Source of the DNA: Mycobacterium palustre
GTDB taxonomy: Bacteria; Actinomycetota; Actinomycetes; Mycobacteriales; Mycobacteriaceae
Direction: 5' to 3'
Assembly (NCBI RefSeq): GCF_002101785.1
Contig: NZ_LQPJ01000099.1
Span: forward strand, 29,307-93,306
Length of the DNA stretch: 64,000 nt
Made by a program: the position numbers and the translations under genes. Under the pieces are notes generated by a model that made no database searches, was not told the origin of the DNA, and saw only the letters and a list, made by a program, of their open reading frames with translations. Of this stretch, positions 28,988 to 40,996 are shown piece after piece. Position 1 is the stretch's first letter; the number at the start of each line of letters is the position of its first letter.

Positions 28988-29064
28988 ACGGGAACCGTAG
29001 GCGACGTCGGTGTTCACTCGCCGCGCCTACGGTGGATTTCCTGACAACAGATCAAGGAGCAGAC

Positions 29065-29979
29065 ATGGCACGCACCGAGGGCGACACCTGGGACCTGGCC
29101 CACAGCGTCGGAGCCTCCGCGACGATGGTCGCCGCGGCACGGGCGGCCGCGAGCAGGCGCGCCGGATCCGTCGTCGACGACCCGTTCGCCGAACCGCTGG
29201 TGCGCGCGGTCGGGATCGACCTGTTCACCCGGATCGCCGCCGGCGAACTGGACCCCGTCGAGGGCGACGGCGGCGTGGGATTCCCGAGAATGATCGACAC
29301 GTTCGCCGCCCGCGCCCGGTTCTACGACGACTACTTCGCCGCGGCCGGCAAGGCGGGGGTGCGCCAGGTCGTCATCGTCGCGTCGGGCTTGGACGCGCGC
29401 CCTTACCGGCTTCCCTGGCCCGCCGGGAAGACCGTGTACGAGATCGACCAGCCGGAGGTGATCGCGTTCAAGACGGCGACGCTGTCCGAACTCGGCGCCG
29501 CCCCGACCGCCGAACTGCGCACGGTCGGCATCGATCTGCGGGAGGACTGGCCGGCCGCGCTTCAGGAGGCGGGTTTCGACCCGACCAAACCGACGGCGTG
29601 GCTCGCCGAGGGTGTGCTCATCGGGTTCCTTCCGCCTTCGGCCGAGGTGCGGTTGCTCGACGCCATCACGCCGCTGTCCAGCGAGGGCAGCCAGTTCGCC
29701 GCCGACTACGGGCAGGTCGCCGGACAATCCGAGGACGAGCGGCAGCAGGCGCAGCGCGTCACCGACCGCTGGCGTGAACTCGGGCTGGACCTGGACATTT
29801 CGGAGCTGACCTAACCCGGCGAGCACACCGAGGTCGCCGCGCACCTGGCGGCGAGCGGCTGGGAGACGACGACCTTCGAGCTCCCCGACCTCTTCACCGC
29901 CGCCGGCCTGCCGGAGCTGGCCGAGGCGGAACAGGCCCCGGCGAGCACGATCAGGTTTGTCCGGGCGGTACGCCGATAG
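29065..29979 (+). pseudogene. TIGR00027-type SAM-dependent methyltransferase interrupted by one in-frame stop
   Basis: The frame begins [20 protein letters not shown], the family N terminus of the large mycobacterial methyltransferase group, with [14 protein letters not shown] and YEIDQPEV binding SAM. Translation meets TAA at 29812-29814 after 249 codons. The same frame continues open for 54 codons to TAG at 29977-29979, and the continuation ([18 protein letters not shown]) is plainly the family C terminus. Family members read ELTY at this place, so TAC has become TAA. With the stop ignored the protein has about 304 residues, the normal size. It is a point nonsense mutation, a sequencing error or readthrough. 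Confidence 0.85.
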
Positions 29980-29992
29980 CTCGTCGCGCGGG

Positions 29993-31926
<1,934 letters not shown>

Positions 31927-31930
<4 letters not shown>

Positions 31931-34203
31931 TCGCGCACCACCTCGCTCGGTTCCTTGTCCGGTCGCAGCCCGCGCCAACTCGATTGGCGCAACCGGTTGT
32001 CCGGGGTCCACTCGCTGTAGCGCACCTCCCCCACCAGAACCGGCTTGACGTACGTCACCCCCCTGGCCTCGCTCCTGGGAAGCGGAGGGTCGAAGGGCGA
32101 TCGGTCGGTGTGCAGCGGCGCCAGCGTCTTCTTCAGGTTGGCCAGGTCGCGTTCGGTGAACCCGGTTCCGACGCGCCCCGCGAACCGCAGGCCGCCGTCG
32201 CCGGGGATGCCCATCAGCAGCGACCCGATGCCGCTGGTCCGCCCGCCTTCACCGGCCCTCCACCCGCCGATCACGACTTCCTGGGTGTGCCAGTTCTTGT
32301 CCTTGATCCACGAGGCCGACCGGCGGCCGGGCTGATAGGTGGAGTCGCGTTTCTTGGCGACCACGCCCTCCCAGCCGTGTTTGCGGGAGTGCTCCAGCGC
32401 CTGCGCGCCGTCGCCGGGCAGCAGATCGGGGACGATCAGGCTGCTCCCAATCGCCAGCGTTTCCAGCAGCTTTCGCCGGTCCCGGTGTCGCGCCCGCAGC
32501 AGCGATCGGCCGTCGAGGTAGAGCAGGTCGAACGCCCAGTACTCGACGCGGGTGCCGCGGCCCCGGTTTTGCATCGCGTTGAAGCTGGGCACGCCGGACT
32601 TGTCGAGGACGACGGCCTCGCCGTCGAGCACGACGTGATGATCGGCCAGATCTGCTGCCAGGGAACGAAGTTCGGGATATTCACCGGTGACCTCGCGGCC
32701 GCGGCGGGACCGCACCCGCAGGGCGCCATGGTCGGCCTCCACCAGCACCCGGTAGCCGTCCCACTTGCCCTCGAAGACCCACGGGCCGGCCTTGAGTGCC
32801 GACACGGAGCCCTCCGATGCGAGCATGGGGGCGAGGGTGTCGAACTCGAAGACGTTCTGGTCTTTCATCCGGTGCGCCAGCCACTGGTCGCCGTTGGTTT
32901 GAATCAGCGCGTAGCGCCCGGAGATCCGGCTGCCGTGCAAATTGACGATGACCTCGTCATCGAGGAATTTTTCGGCCTCGTAGGTGCCGGAATCCCAGAT
33001 GACCACCTTGCCGGCGCCGTATTCGCCCTTGGGGATGTTGCCCTCGAAGGTGCCGTAATCCAGCGGATGGTCCTCGGTGTGCACCGCCAGGTGGTTCACC
33101 GACGTGGTTTCGGGCAGGTTCTTCGGCACCGCCCACGACACCAGCACACCGTCGCGCTCCAGCCGGAAGTCGTAGTGCAGCCGGCGCGCGTGATGCTCTT
33201 GGATGACGAAGGTGTTACCTTGCCCGACAACGGGTTTGGAAGCGGGCACCGGTTCGGGGGTTTTCGAGGCGTCCCGCATGCTGCGGTACTTGGTCAGCCG
33301 GTCGCGGATCGGCATGTCCGCGTCCAGCGCCGCCAGCAGATCCCCGTCGCGTTCGACCCGCTCGAGCACCTCGTCGTAGCGCAGCTGTCGCACCTTCGGG
33401 TCCTCGAGCTCCTCCCACGCGCGCGGCGCCGCCACCGTCGGATGTTCGCGTCCGCGCAGCGAATACGGCGCGATGGTGGTCTTCGAGCCGTTGTTCTGGC
33501 TCCAGTCCAAAAACACCTTGCCCGCCCGCAGGCTCTTGGTCATGGTCGAGGTGACCAGTTTGGGCATGGCCTTCTCCAGTTGCTGCGCAACGCGTTTGGC
33601 CAATACCGTGGCACCCTGGCTGCTCACCGCCTCGTCCAGCGGGGTGTACAGGTGCACGCCCTTGCTGCCGCTGGTGAGCGGGAAGGTGGTCAACCCGATG
33701 TCGGTGATCAGCTCGCGCACGGCGTGCGCCACCTTGCACAGTTGGGCCATCGTGACGCCCTCGCCCGGGTCCAGGTCGAACACCAATCGCGTTGCCGGGC
33801 CGGGCTTGAGCTCCTCGGCGTTGCTTCGGGTCCACTCGGCGACGAACCGCCACTGCGGCACGTGCACCTCGAGCGCGGCCTGCTGCGCGATCCAGGCCAG
33901 CCCTTCGGGGCTGTCGATGATCGGGTACGTCGTCGTTCCCGACCGGTGGGCGACGCTGGCCCGCGGCAGCCAGTCGGGCGCCGAGGAGGCGAGCTGCTTT
34001 TCGAAGAACGACTCCTGTTCGACGCCATTGGGCCAACGTTTGCGGGTGACCGCGCGCCCGGCGATGTGCGGCAGCATCACCTCGGCGATGCGGGTGTAGT
34101 AGTCGAAGATGTCGCCCTTGGTGGTGCCGGTTGCCGGATATAGCACCTTGTCGGCGTTGGTCAGCCTGACCCGCTGCTCCGCCTTGGTGGACGCAGTGCC
34201 CAT
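31927..34203 (-). CDS. ligD: Multifunctional non-homologous end-joining ligase LigD
   Basis: A 758-residue enzyme with three modules in mycobacterial order. The polymerase/primase domain (about 1-290) has LVFDLDPGEG metal ligands. The 3'-phosphoesterase domain (about 310-430) has FVIQEHHARRLHYDFRLE and DHPLDYGTFEG. The ATP-dependent ligase domain (about 450-758) has the lysine nucleotidyl site EGKWDGYR, with K480 as adenylation residue, and later motifs LDGEAVVLD and EGVVAKKRDSTYQPGRRS. It fills, trims and seals double-strand breaks bound by Ku. Ku lies 2.5 kb away on the opposite strand, with two sugar genes between. Confidence 0.97.
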
Positions 34204-34250
34204 GGTGCCAACCTACGTGGTTTCGCACCGGCGCCGGTACCGTCAACACC

Positions 34251-35672
34251 GTGGTCCGGCTGAACAGCGCCACCCTGCGGCGGCTCCCGGTCGCCACGCC
34301 GAGCTATGACCGCGACGGCATCGGCGTGGGCATCGCGCATGTCGGTGTCGGCGGGTTTCACCGCGCGCATCAGGCGATGTACCTCGACCGGTTGCTCGAG
34401 CGCGGCCGGGCGCGCGACTGGGGCATCTGCGGCATCGGGGTGATGCCGGCCGATCGCCGGATGCGCGACGTGCTGCGCGCCCAGGACGGGCTGTACACGC
34501 TGGTCCTCGAGCACCCCGACGGCGACCGCGACGCCCGGGTGATCGGCTCGATCGTCGACTACCGCTACGCGCCCGACGACCCCGCCGCGACGATCGAGGT
34601 GCTGGCCGCCCCGACGACCCGCATGGTGTCGATGACCATCACCGAGGGCGGTTACCGGGCCATCGACCCGGGATCCGTTTTCGGTCTGATCGTCGAGGCC
34701 CTGGCGCGACGCCGCGACCGCGGCATGGCCGCGCCGACGATCGTGTCCTGCGACAACATCGAGCACAACGGCGAGGCCGCGCGCCGGGCCGTGATGGCGC
34801 ACGCCGAGCTGCTGCGTCCCGGACTGTCCGGCTGGATCGCCGAACGGGTGCGGTTCCCGAGCTCGATGGTCGACCGGATCACGCCGGTCACCACCCCGGA
34901 CGTCGTGGCGGCCGTGGAGCGCGACTTCGGCGTCGCCGACGAGTGGCCCGTGGTGGCCGAGGCGTTCGCGGCGTGGGTGCTCGAGGACGACTTCGCCGAC
35001 GGCAGGCCGCCGCTCGAGGAGGCCGGTGTCCTGATGGTCGACGACGTCGGCCCGTACGAGGCGATGAAGCTGCGGCTGCTCAACGCCGGCCATCAATGCC
35101 TGTGTTATTTCGCCGCGCTGTGCGGCTACCGCATGGTCCACGACGCGGTGCGCGACCCGCTGCTGGCCGAATTCCTGCTCGCCTATTTCGATTCCGAAGC
35201 GATCCCGACGCTGCGGCCGGTCCCGGGCATCGATTTGCACGCCTACACCCGGGGCCTGATCGAGCGCTTCGCCAACCCCGGTGTGCGCGACACCGTGGCC
35301 CGGCTGTGCGCGTACTCCTCGGACCGCATCCCGAAATGGCTTCTCCCGGTGATCCGCGACAACCTGGACGCCGGCGGGCCGATCCGGCTGGCGTCGGCGA
35401 CGGTCGCGGCCTGGGCCCGCTACGCCGAGGCGGTGGACGAGCGCGGCGAGCCGATCGAGATCGTGGACAATGGGGCCGACTCGCTGGTGGCGCTGGCCCG
35501 CGAGCAGCGCCGCCGCCCCACCGCCTTCATCGAAAACGCAGCGCTATTCGGCGATCTCGCGCGGGTCCCCCGCTTCGTCCAGGCCTACAGCTGGGCGCTG
35601 GAATCGTTGCACGCCCGGGGGGCGCGGGCGACGCTGGAGGCGGTGCTGCGCAACGAGGGGGCCACCCCGTGA
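34251..35672 (+). CDS. Mannitol dehydrogenase family (polyol 2-dehydrogenase)
   Basis: A 473-residue long-chain dehydrogenase with the N-terminal GIAHVGVGGFHRAHQAMYLD, the cofactor fingerprint of the family. The catalytic segment has KLRLLNAGHQ near residue 275, and YSSDRIPKWLLPVIRDNL with the active Lys follows near 362. It oxidises D-mannitol or another hexitol to the 2-keto sugar with NAD. Its stop overlaps the GTG of the next gene, a sugar kinase, forming a mannitol-to-fructose-to-fructose-phosphate module. It sits between ligD and ku, where M. tuberculosis has no such genes. Confidence 0.93.
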   Translation: MVRLNSATLRRLPVATPSYDRDGIGVGIAHVGVGGFHRAHQAMYLDRLLERGRARDWGICGIGVMPADRRMRDVLRAQDGLYTLVLEHPDGDRDARVIGSIVDYRYAPDDPAATIEVLAAPTTRMVSMTITEGGYRAIDPGSVFGLIVEALARRRDRGMAAPTIVSCDNIEHNGEAARRAVMAHAELLRPGLSGWIAERVRFPSSMVDRITPVTTPDVVAAVERDFGVADEWPVVAEAFAAWVLEDDFADGRPPLEEAGVLMVDDVGPYEAMKLRLLNAGHQCLCYFAALCGYRMVHDAVRDPLLAEFLLAYFDSEAIPTLRPVPGIDLHAYTRGLIERFANPGVRDTVARLCAYSSDRIPKWLLPVIRDNLDAGGPIRLASATVAAWARYAEAVDERGEPIEIVDNGADSLVALAREQRRRPTAFIENAALFGDLARVPRFVQAYSWALESLHARGARATLEAVLRNEGATP

Positions 35673-36586
35673 CCCGCGGGCTGGTGATCGGCGAAGCGCT
35701 CATCGACATCATCGGCGGCACGGCCGAGCACGTCGGCGGCAGCCCCCTCAACGTCGCCGTCGGGCTCGCCAGGCTAGGCCGCGGCGTCGACTTCTTGACC
35801 CACATCGGCGACGACGAACACGGCCGCCGCATCGCCGAACACGTCGAATCGTCTGGGGCGCAATTGGTTTCGGGAAGTGTGTCCGCGCGCCGGACGCCCA
35901 CGGCCGTCGCAACGATCGCCGCCGACGGCTCGGCGGCCTATCGCTTCGACCTGGAATGGCGGCTCTCCGGCACGCCCGAGGTCGGGCCGCCGCTGTTCGT
36001 GCACACCGGCTCGATCGCCGCCGTGCGGGAGCCCGGCTGCCTGGCCGTCGCGGCCCTGCTCGACACCTATCGCACCTCGGCCACCGTCACCTTCGACCCC
36101 AACGTGCGTCCGTCGCTCATCGCCGACCGGGAGCTGGCCACCGAACGCATAGCGCGCCTCGTCGAGCGCAGCGACGTCGTCAAGGCCAGCGACGAGGACC
36201 TGAGGTGGATCGGCCCCGACCGCGAGCCCGAGTCGACGGCCCGCGCGTGGTTGGCGTCGGGACCCTCGATCGTCGTCGTGACCAGGGGTGATCGCGGCGC
36301 GTCGGGATACTGCGCGGCCGGCGAGGCCCGGGTTGCCGCCCGGCCGGTTCGGGTGGTGGACACCGTCGGGGCCGGCGACGCGTTCATGGTCGGCCTGCTC
36401 GACGCGCTGTGGGCGCGAGACCTGCTGGGCGCCGGCCGGCGCGCCGATTTGGCCGGGATCGGGCTGGATGCGCTGACGGGCGTGCTCGAGACCGCCGGCG
36501 CGTCCGCGGCGCTGACCGTCGGCCGCGCCGGTGCCGACCTACCCGACCGCGCCGCCCTCGACCGTCAATCCCACTGGCGGCCATAG
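35669..36586 (+). CDS. PfkB-family carbohydrate kinase, probable fructokinase
   Basis: A 305-residue ribokinase-fold kinase. GGSPLNVAVGLARLG near residue 23 is the first PfkB signature, and VDTVGAGDAFMVGLL near residue 230 carries the catalytic Asp and anion hole. GTG overlaps the dehydrogenase TGA by 4 bases. It would phosphorylate the keto-hexose released by that enzyme, most simply fructose; specificity is inferred from context. Confidence 0.9.
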   Translation: MTRGLVIGEALIDIIGGTAEHVGGSPLNVAVGLARLGRGVDFLTHIGDDEHGRRIAEHVESSGAQLVSGSVSARRTPTAVATIAADGSAAYRFDLEWRLSGTPEVGPPLFVHTGSIAAVREPGCLAVAALLDTYRTSATVTFDPNVRPSLIADRELATERIARLVERSDVVKASDEDLRWIGPDREPESTARAWLASGPSIVVVTRGDRGASGYCAAGEARVAARPVRVVDTVGAGDAFMVGLLDALWARDLLGAGRRADLAGIGLDALTGVLETAGASAALTVGRAGADLPDRAALDRQSHWRP

Positions 36587-36729
36587 CCTTCCGCCCGGCG
36601 CCAGTGGTCGCCGGCGTGACCGCACCGCAAAACGCTCAACCGAAATTCGCAGGGCCGCCACGCTCGTAAGTATCCGGTCGGGCGCGCCGCGCTGTTATGT
36701 GGCCGAAAACTATGGGCATACTGACTTAC

Positions 36730-37668
36730 ATGCGCTCCATTTGGAAGGGCTCGATCGCGTTCGGGCTGGTCAACGTCCCGGTCAAGGTGTACAGCGCCAC
36801 CGAGGACCACGACATCAAGTTCCATCAGGTGCACGCCAAGGACAACGGCCGCATCCGGTACCAACGCGTGTGTGAGGTCGACGGCGAGGTGGTCGAATAC
36901 CGCGACATCGCCCGCGCCTACGAGTCGCCCGACGGGCAGATGGTGATCATCACCGACGACGACATCGCCACCCTGCCCGAGGAACGCAGCCGCGAGATCG
37001 AGGTGCTCGAGTTCGTGCCGGCCGGCGAGGTCGACCCCATGATGTTCGACCGCAGCTACTTTTTGGAGCCGGACTCGAAGTCGTCGAAATCCTATGTGCT
37101 GCTGGCCAAGACACTCGCGGAGGCCGACCGGATGGCGATCGTCCACTTCACGCTGCGCAACAAGACGCGGCTGGCCGCGTTGCGCGTCAAGGACTTTGGC
37201 AAGCGCGACGTGATGGTGGTGCACACATTGTTGTGGCCCGACGAGATCCGTGATCCCGACTTTCCCGTGCTGGACAAGAAGGTCGACATCAAGCCGGCCG
37301 AGCTCAAGATGGCCGGGCAGGTGGTGGAGTCGATGGCCGAAGACTTCAACCCCGACCGCTACCACGACACCTACCAGGAGCAGCTGCAGGAGCTCATCGA
37401 GGCGAAACTCGAAGGCGGCGAGGCGTTTACCACCGAGGAGCAGCCGAAGGAGCTGGACGAGACCGAGGACGTCTCCGACCTGCTGGCCAAGCTGGAGGCG
37501 AGCGTGAAGGCGCGCTCGGGCGACGGCAAGGCCCCGGCGACAAAGGCGCCCGCCAAGAAGGCCGCGACTGGTTCGGCGGCCAAGAAGACCCCCGCCAAAA
37601 AGGCTGCGACTGGCGCCAAGAAGGCGCCCGCGAAGAAGGCCCGTTCCAAAGCCGCGTCGAAGTCCTGA
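36730..37668 (+). CDS. mku: Ku homologue with a Lys/Ala/Pro-rich C-terminal tail
   Basis: A 312-residue DNA end-binding protein of bacterial non-homologous end joining. The Ku core (1-260) starts MRSIWKGSIAFGLVNVPVKVYSA and carries FFLEPDSKSS-type bridge segments and the minimal LigD-binding region DTYQEQLQELI. After about residue 265 a 45-residue tail repeats KAPAKKA/TPAKKAATG, a histone H1-like basic tail. M. tuberculosis Ku lacks this extension, while fast-growing mycobacteria carry one; such tails help Ku bind internally on DNA. An ATG 33 bases upstream is in frame but the chosen start matches the family. Confidence 0.95.
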   Translation: MRSIWKGSIAFGLVNVPVKVYSATEDHDIKFHQVHAKDNGRIRYQRVCEVDGEVVEYRDIARAYESPDGQMVIITDDDIATLPEERSREIEVLEFVPAGEVDPMMFDRSYFLEPDSKSSKSYVLLAKTLAEADRMAIVHFTLRNKTRLAALRVKDFGKRDVMVVHTLLWPDEIRDPDFPVLDKKVDIKPAELKMAGQVVESMAEDFNPDRYHDTYQEQLQELIEAKLEGGEAFTTEEQPKELDETEDVSDLLAKLEASVKARSGDGKAPATKAPAKKAATGSAAKKTPAKKAATGAKKAPAKKARSKAASKS

Positions 37669-37684
37669 CCGCCGGTCTAGACGG

Positions 37685-38599
37685 TCAACGCCGCCGCGTC
37701 GCCAAGAACCGGAACGCCCCGGCCAGCAGGTTGATCACGGCCACGATGATGATCAGGCTCAGCGCCGCGCCCCAGATCCGCAGGAACCCGGCGCGCTCCG
37801 GGTTGGTCAATTCGGTGTAGATCAGCAGCGGCAGCGACGCCATGTTGCCGTGGAAGATGTCCAAATTGATGCCGCGGCTGTAGCCCACCAGCACCAGCAC
37901 CGGAGCGGTTTCGCCGATGACGCGCGCGACCGCCAGCAAGACCCCGGAGACGATGCCCGGCGCCGCGATCGGAAAGACGATCCGCACGATCGTCTTCCAC
38001 TTGGTCACCCCCAGCGCGTAGCTGGCCTCGCGCAGATCGTCGGGCACCAACCGGAGCATCTCCTCGGTGGAGCGCACCACCACCGGCAACATCAGCAGCA
38101 CCAGCGCCAGCGACACGGCGAACGCGCTCTGCTTGAATCCCAGCGTGGCGATCCACAGGCTGAAGATGAACAGCGCCGCAACGATCGAGGGCACCCCGGC
38201 GAGGACGTCGACCATGAACGTCGTCACCCGCACCAACCGGCCGGAGCCGTATTCGACCAAAAACACCGCGGTCATCAATCCCAGCGGCACGGACAGCACG
38301 GCGGCCACCCCGGCCTGGGTCAAGGTGCCATAGACCGCGTGGTACACCCCGCCGGCGAACTGCTCGGGCAGCACGCCGCGCAGCGAGTGGGTCCACCAGC
38401 CCGAGCGCGTGACGGCATACCAGCCGCGCTGCACCACCACCCACAGCACCCAGACCAACGGCACCAGCGCCACCAGGAACGAGGCGAGGAAAAACGTTGT
38501 GGCGGCGCTGTTTGCGATCCGCCGGCGAGGGCTCAGATGGCTGAAGAGTTCCGGCTTGACCGGCCGGTCGAACGCGTCGGCGCCGGCGGAGGCGGTCAT
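37685..38599 (-). CDS. pstA1: Phosphate ABC transporter permease PstA
   Basis: A 304-residue permease with six hydrophobic segments. It has the EAA loop [29 protein letters not shown] near residues 200-230 that docks the ATPase PstB. Its ATG overlaps the pstC stop (ATGA). By order and size it corresponds to PstA1 (Rv0930). No pstB lies in the operon, so the ATPase must come from elsewhere. Confidence 0.93.
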   Translation of the reverse strand: MTASAGADAFDRPVKPELFSHLSPRRRIANSAATTFFLASFLVALVPLVWVLWVVVQRGWYAVTRSGWWTHSLRGVLPEQFAGGVYHAVYGTLTQAGVAAVLSVPLGLMTAVFLVEYGSGRLVRVTTFMVDVLAGVPSIVAALFIFSLWIATLGFKQSAFAVSLALVLLMLPVVVRSTEEMLRLVPDDLREASYALGVTKWKTIVRIVFPIAAPGIVSGVLLAVARVIGETAPVLVLVGYSRGINLDIFHGNMASLPLLIYTELTNPERAGFLRIWGAALSLIIIVAVINLLAGAFRFLATRRR

Positions 38600-39603
38600 C
38601 CGTTGACCTTTCCGCCGGCGACCGCGCGGGCGGCGGCATTGACGACGAAGGTCAAGACGAACAGCGCGAAGCCGGCGGCGATGTAGGCGCCGGTCGGCAG
38701 CGGCTCGCTGAATTCCGAGGCGGCCGAGGCGATCTTGGACGCGAAGGTGTAGCCGCCGTCGAACAGCGACCAATTGCCCGGGCGGGCCGCCGAGCGCAGG
38801 ATGATCAGCACCGCCACGGTTTCCCCGAGCGCGCGGCCCAGCCCCAGCATCGACGCCGCGATGACGCCGCTGCGGCCGAACGGCAGCACGGTCATGCGTA
38901 CCACCTCCCACTTGGTGGCGCCCAAGGCCTGCGCCGCTTCCATCTGCATGGGCGGCGTCTGCCGGAAGACCTCCCGCGAGACCGAGGTGATGATCGGCAG
39001 GATCATCACCGAAAGCACGATGCCGGCGGTGAAAATGGTGCCGCCGCCGGCCAGGGAAACGTTGCCCTGCTTGAACAAGAACAACCAGCCCAGGTTCCGA
39101 TTCAGGAATTCCGCGACCGGCTCGAGTTTCGGGGCCAGCACGAAAATTCCCCACAAGCCGAAGATGATCGACGGCACCGCGGCGAGCAGGTCAATTATCG
39201 CGCCGAACGGACGGGCCAGCCGTTTGGGCGCGTATTGGGTGAGGAACACCGCGATGCCCACCGCGACCGGCAGGGCCAGCGTTAGCGCGGTGATCGAGCT
39301 CAGCACCGTGACCATGAACAGGTCGCGGACACCGAACGCCAAATGCTCGGCCTTGGTGGTGTTGAATTCGGCGCTGGTGAAGAAATTCGCGTGATTGGCG
39401 CGCAATGACGGCACGGCACGAACCAGCAGGAATATCGCGATCAGCACGATCGCGATCACGATGGTGCAACCGGCCGCGGCGGCGACCGCCTTGAACAGTC
39501 GGTCGCCCCGCCGCGCCCTCTGCGGATTGGTCGCCTTCAGCGCAGGCTGGATTCCGGTCGACGGATTGGCGAGTGCTCCGCGCGTCATGACATCCCGGAT
39601 CAC
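38596..39603 (-). CDS. pstC2: Phosphate ABC transporter permease PstC
   Basis: A 335-residue permease. The cytoplasmic arm is followed by transmembrane segments from about residue 40, and the EAA loop reads [27 protein letters not shown] near residue 235. GTG at 39603 overlaps the pstS stop, which supports it over the ATG 15 bases later. It forms the membrane channel with PstA for phosphate import under starvation. Confidence 0.93.
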   Translation of the reverse strand: MIRDVMTRGALANPSTGIQPALKATNPQRARRGDRLFKAVAAAAGCTIVIAIVLIAIFLLVRAVPSLRANHANFFTSAEFNTTKAEHLAFGVRDLFMVTVLSSITALTLALPVAVGIAVFLTQYAPKRLARPFGAIIDLLAAVPSIIFGLWGIFVLAPKLEPVAEFLNRNLGWLFLFKQGNVSLAGGGTIFTAGIVLSVMILPIITSVSREVFRQTPPMQMEAAQALGATKWEVVRMTVLPFGRSGVIAASMLGLGRALGETVAVLIILRSAARPGNWSLFDGGYTFASKIASAASEFSEPLPTGAYIAAGFALFVLTFVVNAAARAVAGGKVNG

Positions 39604-40715
39604 GCGATCGCGTTGACCGAAGTCGACAATCTCGACTTGAACGAGTCAGGAATGGGGATGTATCCGTTGTCCGCCAAGCCATTCTGGCCGGCACCGATGG
39701 TGCTCTGCAGGAATGCCTTGACGGCGGTGCCGACCTGAGGGTCGGGGTATTTCGAGCAGACGATCTCGTAGGTGGCCAGCACGATCGGGTAGGAGCCGGC
39801 CTGCGTGGGCTTGTAGAACGAATTGGTGTCGAGCACCAAGTCGTTGCCCTGCCCCTTGATGGTGGCGCCGGAGATGGTCTTGCCGACCGAGTCGGCGCTG
39901 ATCGCCACGGCGTCGGGACCGGCCGACGTGATGACCTTGGCCATGTTCAGGTTCTGCGCCTTGGCGAACGACCACTCGTTGTAGGTGATCGACCCTTCGG
40001 TGGCCTTGATCGCCGCCGAGGTGCCGTCGTTGCCCTTGGCGCCCTCACCCACGCCGCCGTTGAAGGTCTTCCCGGCGCCCTTGCCCCAGGCGCCGTTGGA
40101 GGCCGCATCGAGGTAGTGCTGGAAGTTATCCGTGGTCCCGGACTGGTCGTTGCGGAAGACGACGTGAATGGGCTCCGCGGGCAGCGTCACACCGGCGTTG
40201 AGGTTTGCTATCGCCGGGTCGTTCCACGTGGTGATGGCGCCGTTGAAGATCTTGGCCGCGGTCGGACCATCCAGGCTGAGCGAGCTGACGCCCTTGATGT
40301 TGTAGGTGATCGCGATCGGGCCGAACACCACCGGCAGGTTCCACGCCGGCGACCCGCACCGCTGCTGAGCGGCCGCCGCCTCGTTCGGGGCCAGCGGCGA
40401 GTCAGAGCCACCGAAATCGGTTTGGTTGCCGTTGAATTCGCTGATTCCCGCGCCCGAACCGTTGGCCGTGTAGTTCAGCGTCTGTCCGGGGCAGGCCTGC
40501 TCGAAGGCGTTGACGAAACGGGTCATCGCGTTGGCTTGCGCGGTCGACCCGCTGGCCTTCAGCGTCTTCTTGCCGCCGCAACTCACTTTGCCCGCCGAGG
40601 CGCTCGTCGACGCGCCCCCGCCCGCGGCGTTGTTGTTGTCATTTCCACATGCGGACACCATCAGCGCGGCACTGGCCACGACACCCAGCGCGGCGCCAAA
40701 TCGATTGAGTCTCAA
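39600..40715 (-). CDS. pstS3: Periplasmic phosphate-binding lipoprotein PstS3
   Basis: A 371-residue lipoprotein. The signal peptide [19 protein letters not shown] precedes the lipobox VSAC with C23 as the lipidation site. Phosphate-binding loops [12 protein letters not shown] and [12 protein letters not shown] are present, and the C terminus [13 protein letters not shown] is close to M. tuberculosis PstS3 (Rv0928). It is the first gene of the pstS3-pstC2-pstA1 operon, whose leader (40716-40913) contains AT-rich TAAC/GTTAAC repeats that may hold the phosphate-control (RegX3-type) site. Confidence 0.96.
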   Translation of the reverse strand: MRLNRFGAALGVVASAALMVSACGNDNNNAAGGGASTSASAGKVSCGGKKTLKASGSTAQANAMTRFVNAFEQACPGQTLNYTANGSGAGISEFNGNQTDFGGSDSPLAPNEAAAAQQRCGSPAWNLPVVFGPIAITYNIKGVSSLSLDGPTAAKIFNGAITTWNDPAIANLNAGVTLPAEPIHVVFRNDQSGTTDNFQHYLDAASNGAWGKGAGKTFNGGVGEGAKGNDGTSAAIKATEGSITYNEWSFAKAQNLNMAKVITSAGPDAVAISADSVGKTISGATIKGQGNDLVLDTNSFYKPTQAGSYPIVLATYEIVCSKYPDPQVGTAVKAFLQSTIGAGQNGLADNGYIPIPDSFKSRLSTSVNAIA

Positions 40716-40913
40716 TTCGGTTCCTTAACAGTAGGGATGAAACATCCGCCGCTGCCGGTGGCTGCGGCTCGCCAACCTGTCATTTCTCGCAGCCATGAAG
40801 CTAACAGTAACAAAGTTAACGTTCGGCAAATTTTGACCGGCGTTCCTCGCACATCGGCCGGCCCGCCGCGAGCGGCCATCGGGGCGTTACATCGGCACCC
40901 CGTTATGCCAAAC
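40716..40913. promoter_or_regulatory. Divergent control region between pstS3 and the SDR gene
   Basis: This stretch is AT-richer than its surroundings. It holds AGCTAACAGTAACAAAG and GTTAACG (about 40799-40821), direct and inverted TAAC elements of the sort bound by winged-helix response regulators. They lie about 100 bases before the pstS3 start and could be a RegX3/Pho site. The match is loose and the regulator is inferred from family knowledge. Confidence 0.25.
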
Positions 40914-40927
40914 TAGAACCTGTTTCA
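40914..40927 (+). promoter_or_regulatory. KstR-type operator before the SDR gene
   Basis: TAGAACCTGTTTCA fits TNNAACNNGTTNNA at all defined positions, though it is less symmetrical than the two other sites. It lies 69 bases before the chosen SDR start and on the far side of the pstS3 divergent region. Confidence 0.6.
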
Positions 40928-40996
40928 GAAATGCCGTGTTTCGACGCGACGAGGTTTGTTACCGTTTCGCCGACGACTCGATTAGAGAGGCCGCAA

